DNA from: Labyrinthula sp. Ha
Taxonomy: Eukaryota; Sar; Bigyra; Labyrinthulida; Labyrinthulaceae
Length of the DNA: 64,000 nt
Assembly (NCBI GenBank): GCA_015227615.1
Contig: JAALGZ010000046.1
Location: forward strand, 186,001-250,000
Reading direction: 5' to 3'
Within the stretch, counting starts at the first letter, position 1; each line of letters begins with the position of its first letter. This document shows positions 57,401 to 64,000 of this stretch, one piece after another. The notes below the pieces were generated by a model, which searched no databases, was not told where the DNA came from, and saw nothing but the letters and a program-made list of their open reading frames with translations. The position numbers and the translations under genes are program-made.

Positions 57401-59481
57401 AACCCAAAAAGTAAAAAAGTTCAACGTTTCAGAACTATAACACTTGATGAAATTGGAACTATTACCTCAGTTTATAGACACATCATTGATACTACATTCG
57501 AATCCTTAAAAAGGCCGATAAACTTGAAGCATCCGCCTAAAACATTAGAAGGAAACTCGACGATACTTTATTTGAAAAAGATGCTCCTACACTCGATATT
57601 GTTGACTCTAGCGAAAAAAGTGAAGATAATGATCAATCAGGGAAGGCAGACTTGCCAAACTCCAACTCATCTCCGTCTTTTACTCCAGATTCATCTTCTT
57701 CTATTTCCGATTCTAAGAATAGAATTGGCGACTTCAATATTACGCCTAATAATATTATTCATGAGAAGCCAAATAGGAAGCAACGAGTTCTGAATTTAGA
57801 AGCAAATTCTACTATAAGTGATTCCACAATTCCACCAAGAACTTATCATAGTATCAAATCAAGATCTGATGCTAAATTATGTTATGATGCCTATCAAAAA
57901 GAGATCGATAGTATCAAAAGAATCGGATCTTTTGATATCGTACTAAGACCTCCTACAAATATTGAAGTAATCCCATTGAATGATGTGTTTAAATGCAAGA
58001 CAAATACGTAAGGTGATTGGATCGCCAAAACCCGCATTTGTGCGAACAATGCAACACAACGAAGCAACTATTCTTCTACGGATACCCGCTTCTACGCACC
58101 CGTCGCTCCTATTCAAACAATACGAATATTTATTACAATTACTTTAAACTTCAATATGTGGATGAGGCAACTGGACATAACTGCAGCTTTCATTTACGGT
58201 CATCGCGACGAAATTATCTACCTTGAACTTCCAAAAGGGCATCCAACAAGGCAAAACAGCACGTTAGTATGGAAGACGGAGACAAGCATTTATGGTCTAA
58301 GGCAAGCGCCAAAGGTTTGGCATAGAGCATTGACCACTGCACTGGAGCAGCTTAAGATGAAGTCGTTAATGAATGAACGATGTCCTTTTATCAATGAGGG
58401 AAGGATGAAGATAATAGTACTTATCTATGTTGATGATTTACTATACGCCGGAACGGAAGATATGATAAATATGTCTGAAAAGTTCATGGAAAGCAAGTTT
58501 CAACTGAAATTCAACCTTGTAGCTGATACATACGTTGGATTACAACTCTTTCCTTCTAGACAGTCTTGTTTATTATCTGTTGCTCATCATATTACAAAAC
58601 GATTTACTCGCAATCAACTTGAAGTATCTAAGAAGAAAGTCACTACTCCTTTGGCTAAAGAACTCAATAGTGACTCTTTCAAAATTTTATTTAACAAGAA
58701 GCAATACCAAGAAATTGTCGGTATTATTAATAATGTAACGCACCATGGGAGACCAGAAGTGGCTTACACTGTACATGTATTATCCAGAGATATGTCTGCT
58801 CCTACCGCTGACACGTTTTCTGAAGCGCGAAGAACTTTGGGATATTTATTTGACGCAAAATATTTGGTTTTGAAATACGACACTATAAAGCTTAAAAACA
58901 ATTTAAAGATGTTTCTCTATAGTTCATTTTCAAATGCACTTGGAATTCTTTCTGTTCATGAATTTGTTAATCTTCTCAACGACAATTTAATCACTGTGAG
59001 ATCTAAACTTGAACCTGTTGTTGTGAATAACTCTACAGAAGCTGAATACTTCGGAATTAATTTAGCCCTCCAGAAAATGAAGAGATATTTATTATCTTAT
59101 GCGGCCTTAATATATATTTTCAGACGTTTGTGTATGTTGACAATCAACCTACTATGAGGATCACATTTAATGAAACTGCAGCTGGAAGAAATTGATAGTT
59201 AGATGCCCGTTTTCAATTTGCAAAGCAAGAACTTAAAGCCATGAAAGCATAGTTAATCTATGTTAAAACTGAAGAAAACCTTGCAGACATAATGACTAAA
59301 ATGCTCCAAAGAAATAAAATAAATACATTTAATAATAAAGTATACCACCTCTAATTAGGGAAGGTGTTGTATTTATATTTAGTTTGCGTATATATATATT
59401 GTTAGTTAGAGTTGGTATTCTAGAGTTATCTCTGAATACCAGACATACTTTAATTCTTCAACATAAGAAACAAAAACAAAA
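54454..59481 (+). mobile_element. Broken Ty1/copia LTR retrotransposon
   Basis: A fossil with several breaks; it looks younger than the gypsy element because long stretches of pol are still readable. Short LTRs lie at about 54454-54596 and 59365-59481 and share GTATTTATAT, TTGTTAGTTAG, GTTGGTATTCTAGAGTTA and AATACCAG; the left one holds a longer TA microsatellite. Parts in order: gag-like region (about 54900-56180), protease region, integrase (about 56820-57480, with FPDRGTEFSSLDSFC and NGEVERYNRSV), then reverse transcriptase and RNase H-type region (about 58150-59160, with LDITAAFIYG, YGLRQAPKVWH and IYVDDLLYAG). Integrase ahead of reverse transcriptase is the Ty1/copia order. A purine-rich tract (TTAGGGAAGG) precedes the 3' LTR. 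Confidence 0.88.
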
Positions 59482-59617
59482 GCAATCTATTTGTAATTTT
59501 GTTTCTGATATCTTATCTTATCTATGTTTTAATATATAACATTATAAAACAATATAAACTTAAACCTGAGAAGTTTAATTCATCAATATTGAAAAATCTT
59601 ATATTTTACATATAAAG

Positions 59618-62383
59618 TTACCTTCTATTAAATCTAGGTATACTACTATTATTACTTTTTCCTTCATCTTCTAAACTTTCCAAGTTTTTTTGTGCTCTTC
59701 CAACTTGTGTTTGATTTACTTGTTTAGCAAACCTTAAACTACAAAAAGTTTCATCAACATCTCTATTTTCTGAAGAAATATTAACTATCATTAATATTTT
59801 TCCTTCTCCTGCAAAACAAGGTCTTAATATTTGTGTCAATTTACTATTCCTATATGGAATATGTAAACTTGGTTGATTATTTATCATACTTAAACTACTA
59901 TCCATAAAACTTTCTTCTTTTTTCTTTGCTCTCATAATACCTTGTTTATTTAAAGCAAGAAATACATCTGATAAGGCAGAAAGTGACTTGTTTATATTTT
60001 GTGTTTCTCTTAATCTTGCTCCAGTAACATTACTTTTTTTCAACCTTTCACTTCCTGCTAAATCACATAAACTTAAACTTCCTTTTAGCTTTGAACCTTT
60101 TCTTTCATGTGTTCCAGTTATAAAAATAGTAAATACAGAGTGTGATCTACTACTTCTCTCATTCATATCAGTTTTTTCAACTTTTCTTCTATTCTCTGCT
60201 TTTACTAGTAACTTATATACATCTTCAACACTTCGAATATCCTCTTTTACAACATTTGTAACAATAATTTCTTTTTTACTTTCTCTAACTTCACATTTTT
60301 TCTTTTCTTGAGAAGCTCTTGCAAGTAAATCTTGAATATTTTCATTATATATTTCTAGAAAAGTTGCTTGTAATCTAAAACTCCATCCCATTTTTTCAAG
60401 TTGTTGTTTATATTTCATAATATGCTCTGTACTTCTTGGTATTATTCCTGCATATTCTTCACTTCTTTTATCTCCTGTCATAGTAAAAGTTTTTCCACTT
60501 CCTGTCTGTCCATAGGAAAATAAACATACATTATATCCATCTAAAGCAGATTGAATAAAAGAAGCAACTTCATCAAATACTTCTGTTTGTGTACTTTTCT
60601 GATTAAATACATGATTAAACTTGAATAAATATGGTTTTGATATTCTTCCAGAATTAGAATCAGATTCAACAAATAGTTTTAAACTTCTTTCGTCGGACCC
60701 AACTTCCAACTTATCTTTTTCTTCTATATTCTTTGGTTTTACTCTTGCAATAACTCTAACTGTTCCTTTTAAATTTTGTATTTCATTTCTTAATTCTCTT
60801 TTCTCTCTTTCTGCATCAAATAACTTATCTTCCAGTTCTTTATATAAAACTTTAAAGTTATCAAACTCAATAAGTTTTCTTTGCATACCTTCTATTTCTA
60901 TATTTAACTTATACAATTGTTCTGCTTCTTTCTTTTTTAATATCTCTTCTGAAGTTTTTCTTACTGCTTGAACTTCATCTTGTAAATTAGAAACTTCTTC
61001 TTCTAAACAACCATTCTTTTCACTTAATATATTTTTTTCTTCAACTATTTTTTTCATACTTTCTTCAAAAGTTTCTTTTTCTGATTTCAACTCTTGAGTT
61101 AATAATTCTAAGTTCTTTTCTAATTCTTCTTGTTTATTACTTGAATTATTTCTTAACTCATCAAACTCTTTTTCTTTTTGTTGAATAATATCTTTATATT
61201 CAGTTTCATTCTTATTCTTTTCTTTCTTATATTTTTCATTCTCTTCTTTAACTTCTTCCAACCTATTTAACAAATTTTTTACATCACTTTCTTTCATAGC
61301 TTTTTCTGCTGCCAAATTTTGTTTCATTTCACTTACTTCAATATTTGAACTTTCCAGCTTACTTATAAACTCAACAACTTGTTTTCTACTTTCTTTCAAC
61401 TCTTCTTCTACTTTTACAACTCTCTTTTTTTCTTCTTCAAACTTTTCATTTGTAAACTCTAATTTCCCTTCTAAACCTTGTTTTTCCAAAGTTAACTTTA
61501 GATTAGTTTCTTTTTCTCTTGATAAAGTTTCTTCTTTCTCTTTTAAGAGTTTTTCTTTTTGTTCAATCTTATCACTCAACTCTTTTATCTCTTTCTCCTT
61601 ATTTTTTCTTTTCTGCTCAAACTCTTGCTTCATATTTTCTATTTCTTTAATTCCTTCTTTTTTTGTTTCTTCACTTTCTCTTTTTATATCTTCTTTTTCT
61701 TTTCCTATTCTCATATTTTCTAATTTCATCTTTTCAACTTCTGCATTTAAACAAACTTCTGTTTCTCTTAATCTTTCGATTTCTATTTTTTCTTCTTCCA
61801 TTTGACATTTATACTCTTCAACTTCCTTTAATAAAATATTTTTTTCTCCTACTAATTTTATATTTTCTTCATGTTTTATAATAACTTTTTCTCCAAGCCC
61901 TTTTGTCATTTTTATATATTTTATTTCATTTCCTTCTAAACTTTCAACTAAGTTATTCATATTCTTTGAGTTTTCTTTTATTGCTTCTGCTAATCTTTTT
62001 GTTTCCATATTTAAATATTCTTTTGCATATCCAGTTATTCTTTGTTTTGGTTTTGTTTTTTTCAATGCTTCTTTCATTTCTTCTTGTGTTAAATTATTTT
62101 CTTTTATTAGTTTATTTATTTGTTCTATTGAATAACTTTTATATAGTTCTTCAATATCTATATCAAACTTATAAGTTTTTTCTTTCAACAAATTATCTAA
62201 ATTTTTTGCTGGTGATGAATATGATTGAGTTGAATTTATTCTTTTACGAAATGTTCTTCTAGAATATCCTGGTTCAGGTAATTTACTTTTAATTTCCAAG
62301 GACGAAGGTGTATTTTGTATATTGAGTGTATTACTTGTATTAATATTTTCTGAATCTACTTGATTTGAATCCACAAAAGGCAT
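59618..62383 (-). CDS. Kinesin-14 (C-terminal, minus-end-directed motor)
   Basis: A single-exon gene of 921 residues. Kinesin-14 motors walk to microtubule minus ends and act in the spindle. The N-terminal ~60 residues are Ser/Asn-rich, then a long Glu/Lys-rich coiled coil covers about 110-545. The neck LRNEIQNLKGTVRVIARVKP leads into the motor at the C-terminus, the kinesin-14 arrangement. Motor motifs are intact: FSYGQTGSGKTFTMTG (P-loop), NERSSRSHSVF (switch I), LCDLAGSERL (switch II) and YRNSKLTQIL. An insertion of about 20 residues (AKKKEESFMDSSLSM is part of it) separates LNKQG from IPYRNSKLT, where Kar3/Ncd-type motors have a short loop. That it lacks an intron despite its length contrasts with XPB and the Roco gene. 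The stop is TAA. The gene begins 268 bp from the stop of the next upstream gene, which is also on the minus strand. Confidence 0.96.
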   Translation of the reverse strand: MPFVDSNQVDSENINTSNTLNIQNTPSSLEIKSKLPEPGYSRRTFRKRINSTQSYSSPAKNLDNLLKEKTYKFDIDIEELYKSYSIEQINKLIKENNLTQEEMKEALKKTKPKQRITGYAKEYLNMETKRLAEAIKENSKNMNNLVESLEGNEIKYIKMTKGLGEKVIIKHEENIKLVGEKNILLKEVEEYKCQMEEEKIEIERLRETEVCLNAEVEKMKLENMRIGKEKEDIKRESEETKKEGIKEIENMKQEFEQKRKNKEKEIKELSDKIEQKEKLLKEKEETLSREKETNLKLTLEKQGLEGKLEFTNEKFEEEKKRVVKVEEELKESRKQVVEFISKLESSNIEVSEMKQNLAAEKAMKESDVKNLLNRLEEVKEENEKYKKEKNKNETEYKDIIQQKEKEFDELRNNSSNKQEELEKNLELLTQELKSEKETFEESMKKIVEEKNILSEKNGCLEEEVSNLQDEVQAVRKTSEEILKKKEAEQLYKLNIEIEGMQRKLIEFDNFKVLYKELEDKLFDAEREKRELRNEIQNLKGTVRVIARVKPKNIEEKDKLEVGSDERSLKLFVESDSNSGRISKPYLFKFNHVFNQKSTQTEVFDEVASFIQSALDGYNVCLFSYGQTGSGKTFTMTGDKRSEEYAGIIPRSTEHIMKYKQQLEKMGWSFRLQATFLEIYNENIQDLLARASQEKKKCEVRESKKEIIVTNVVKEDIRSVEDVYKLLVKAENRRKVEKTDMNERSSRSHSVFTIFITGTHERKGSKLKGSLSLCDLAGSERLKKSNVTGARLRETQNINKSLSALSDVFLALNKQGIMRAKKKEESFMDSSLSMINNQPSLHIPYRNSKLTQILRPCFAGEGKILMIVNISSENRDVDETFCSLRFAKQVNQTQVGRAQKNLESLEDEGKSNNSSIPRFNRR

Positions 62384-62498
62384 TTATCAGCTTTTATATA
62401 ATTTTTCTATGGTGTTTATTTCAAGATTTTCTTTTGCAAATGATTTTGTTTTGAAGAGATTTCTTTTGTTGATTTCTTAACTGCTTCTTTTATTCAAT

Positions 62499-62511
62499 AT
62501 TTTGGGCAATT
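62499..62511. promoter_or_regulatory. Conserved upstream motif ATTTTGGGCAATT (kinesin promoter)
   Basis: Exact reverse complement of AATTGCCCAAAAT, 115 bp upstream of the kinesin ATG. Confidence 0.55.
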
Positions 62512-62652
62512 GAAATTATAATGTCCAATAGAGACACTATTCCGGGAAATTGAATTTTATTCGGGATATTTGTCCCGTTTATTTTTTCTATTTAATATAA
62601 AGAAATATTTTTTATTTTTTCCTTAAGAAGGAAATAGAATAAAATAAATATT

Positions 62653-63051
62653 TTATTTGTATAACTTAGATAAAACAATATTTCCAACTCCAAACATAAT
62701 AAATCCAGACAAACATACAACTTGAAATCCAAGTTGAATTATATTTTCTTTTTCGTCTATATAATATTCTTCATCTATACTAACACATGTTTCTGAAGTT
62801 GCTTCACTTCTTAAACTTTGAGTTCTTAATCCACTTTTATATTCAACAGCAGTTTTCCGTTGAGGTTGATTTTCACTGCAGAGGATTTTCTGGGAAAGTC
62901 GAGCCTGTCGATAGAGAAGAGTGTAGAGTGAGATTGCTCTATGATTTCGTGAAATAAGTCGCTTTGGTATATTTAATTTTTGTATACGCTTTACCAAGAG
63001 GAGCAGTATGATTGTTAAAATAGGTTTTATCCAAATCTCTATTCGTTTCAT
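62653..63051 (-). CDS. Hypothetical membrane protein with two hydrophobic segments, 132 aa
   Basis: A single exon, family not recognised. Residues 8-21 (KPILTIILLLLVKR region) form one hydrophobic segment near the N-terminus, and residues about 107-126 (LGFQVVCLSGFIMFGVGNIV) a second near the C-terminus. Between them is a basic, then Ser/Thr/Glu-rich linker with YYIDEKEN just before the second helix. The layout would suit a small hairpin membrane protein with both ends on the same side. It is divergent from the eS7 gene with the promoter motif between them. The stop is TAA. Confidence 0.65.
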   Translation of the reverse strand: MKRIEIWIKPILTIILLLLVKRIQKLNIPKRLISRNHRAISLYTLLYRQARLSQKILCSENQPQRKTAVEYKSGLRTQSLRSEATSETCVSIDEEYYIDEKENIIQLGFQVVCLSGFIMFGVGNIVLSKLYK

Positions 63052-63130
63052 CTTTATTTAGAATAGGCCACATGGCCATATACAATGACTAAAAGAGACA
63101 TAATGTTATGTCTGATAAAGCCAATCAACA

Positions 63131-63143
63131 AATTACCCAAAAT
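63131..63143. promoter_or_regulatory. Conserved upstream motif variant AATTACCCAAAAT
   Basis: One change from AATTGCCCAAAAT. It sits 45 bp upstream of the eS7 ATG and 79 bp from the ATG of the divergent membrane-protein gene. Confidence 0.55.
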
Positions 63144-63188
63144 TTTATTTTTAATAAATTTTAGAAACCAATACAAACAAAAAAAGAA

Positions 63189-63692
63189 ATGGCACCAAAA
63201 GAAAATCTTGCAAAAACAGTTGAAAAACAATTGAGTAAATTAAACTCACCATTAAAAGTTCTATCAGCAGTAGAAGTTCCTACATCAAATGGATCATGCT
63301 TATTAGTATTTATTCCATACAAACAATTATCTACATATAAAAAAACAGCTTCTGAACTTCAATCAAAACTTTCTCAAACAACTATTTTTATAGCTCAAAG
63401 AACAGTTTTAGGAAAAAATCATACAAGATATCCAGGTGTAAAAGCAGGAACTCCAAGACCTAACTCAAGAACATTAAGTTCAGTTCAAGATAATATGTTG
63501 AATGATTTATGTTATCCAACAGAAGTTGTTGGAAAAAGAATTAGATATAACAAAGATGGAACAAAAATTGTTAAAATATTTCTTGATCCAACAGTTAAAG
63601 AGGAAGTGGAAGATAAATTAGAAGCTTTTGAAGCTGTGTATTCAAAACTTACTAATAAGAAAGCTATTTTTAGTTTTCCAGTTGAAGTTTAA
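63189..63692 (+). CDS. 40S ribosomal protein eS7
   Basis: A component of the small ribosomal subunit. It has 167 residues with no intron; eukaryotic eS7 is usually about 190, and the shortfall is at the N-terminus. Family landmarks: LLVFIPYKQL (FVPVPQL region), TIFIAQRTVLGK, PRPNSRTLSSVQDNML (the PRSRTLTAVHDAIL block), PTEVVGKRIRYNKDG (EIVGKRIRVKLDG block) and a C-terminal YSKLTNKKAIFSFP. The start is the first ATG after an A-rich leader. The TAA stop at 63690-63692 lies 4 bp from the stop of the convergent RRM gene and sits in an inverted repeat. Confidence 0.96.
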   Translation: MAPKENLAKTVEKQLSKLNSPLKVLSAVEVPTSNGSCLLVFIPYKQLSTYKKTASELQSKLSQTTIFIAQRTVLGKNHTRYPGVKAGTPRPNSRTLSSVQDNMLNDLCYPTEVVGKRIRYNKDGTKIVKIFLDPTVKEEVEDKLEAFEAVYSKLTNKKAIFSFPVEV

Positions 63693-63706
63693 ATCTTTAA
63701 GATTTA
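63690..63706. terminator. Inverted repeat spanning both stop codons of a convergent gene pair
   Basis: TAAATCTT, one T, then AAGATTTA: perfect 8-bp arms. The + strand arm holds the TAA of eS7 and the spacer region the TAA of the RRM gene. It could be a shared 3'-end signal, or simply a result of two A/T-rich ends meeting; function is inferred only. Confidence 0.35.
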
Positions 63707-64000
63707 TTACTTTTTCTTCTTTTTGCTGCTAAATAATTTAGATTGGGTTCTCTTTTACGAGTTTTAGACCATAAACGACCTTTTTCATCACGAAAACTAC
63801 CTTTTGGACGTGAATTTGATTCATAATCTATTTTGACTTCACGTTCTTTTACTTTTATTATTTTTCCTTTATTCCATTCTTTTATTATTCTTCTTAAACT
63901 ATTTTTTTCTTTAAATTCAACAAAACCAAATCCTTTTAATTTGTCTGTTTGATTCCAACGTGCTAAACGGACAGATTCTATTTGTCCAAAATGTTCAAAA
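63697..64000 (-). CDS. RNA recognition motif (RRM) protein, C-terminal part
   Basis: Partial: the open frame enters from the right edge and ends at TAA (63699-63697). About 100 residues are visible. They read FEHFGQIESVRLARW, then KLKGFGFVEFKEK, which is the RNP1 motif (K-G-F-G-F-V-E-F), and IKVKEREVKIDYE, the last strand of an RRM. A basic tail with SRPKGSF, LWSKTRKREPN and AAKRRKSNKS follows, likely a nuclear or nucleolar localisation signal. The single RRM followed by a basic tail recalls small nucleolar RRM proteins (Nop6/nucleolin-like), but the missing N-terminus prevents a firm call. It is convergent with eS7, 4 bp between stops. Confidence 0.85.
   Translation of the reverse strand, partial: FEHFGQIESVRLARWNQTDKLKGFGFVEFKEKNSLRRIIKEWNKGKIIKVKEREVKIDYESNSRPKGSFRDEKGRLWSKTRKREPNLNYLAAKRRKSNKS

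Noticed and set aside
61663-62262. Phe/Leu-rich + strand open frames that look like membrane proteins
   Set aside because: Antisense of the Glu/Lys-rich kinesin coiled coil, which reads as Phe/Leu on the other strand.

Overview
This is nuclear DNA from a eukaryote with a very AT-rich genome. The genes carry spliceosomal introns and encode 40S protein eS7, the AP-4 sigma subunit, a Mob-family protein, the TFIIH helicase XPB/Ssl2, a kinesin-14, a Roco GTPase, a CAMK-type kinase, GDP-L-fucose synthase and a Zn2Cys6 transcription factor. The standard code fits every host gene. The mix (Zn2Cys6 protein, Roco protein, AP-4, possible p25-alpha/TPPP-like domain) suits an amoebozoan or an early-branching, possibly zoosporic, relative of fungi, but the sequence alone does not settle the lineage.

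Layout. Host genes sit in five compact islands: 1-2499 (Ubl/EF-hand-like protein, GDP-L-fucose synthase, AP-4 sigma), 12663-16233 (kinase, glutathionyl-hydroquinone reductase, Zn2Cys6 factor), 21744-26579 (orphan protein, XPB, membrane protein, Mob), 31660-34271 (LRR-Roco) and 59618-64000 (kinesin-14, membrane protein, eS7, RRM protein cut by the window end). Inside islands, genes are tens to hundreds of bases apart, and two convergent pairs have stop codons only 2 and 4 bp apart. Between islands lie kilobases with no recognisable genes, plus transposable elements: a Mutator-like (MULE) element with inverted repeats and a 9-bp target duplication (7471-10988), a short hAT-type MITE with an 8-bp duplication (27486-27806), a solo LTR (29506-29771), a decayed hAT transposase (about 30540-30930), a LINE (about 35440-38620), a retroelement gag remnant (about 39240-40340), a broken Ty3/gypsy element (about 42922-52400) and a broken Ty1/copia element (about 54454-59481).

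Three genome-wide traits stand out. All 17 introns I could place are 27-34 nt long, nearly all start GTA, and all keep the reading frame. A 13-base motif close to AATTGCCCAAAAT lies upstream of most host genes, in either orientation, and the MULE carries it upstream of its transposase and in its left end. None of the 14 host stop codons visible is TGA (11 TAA, 3 TAG).

The genes do not form one pathway; they are a sample of housekeeping and signalling functions: nucleotide-sugar synthesis, vesicle coats, DNA repair and transcription, spindle motor, translation, kinase and GTPase signalling.
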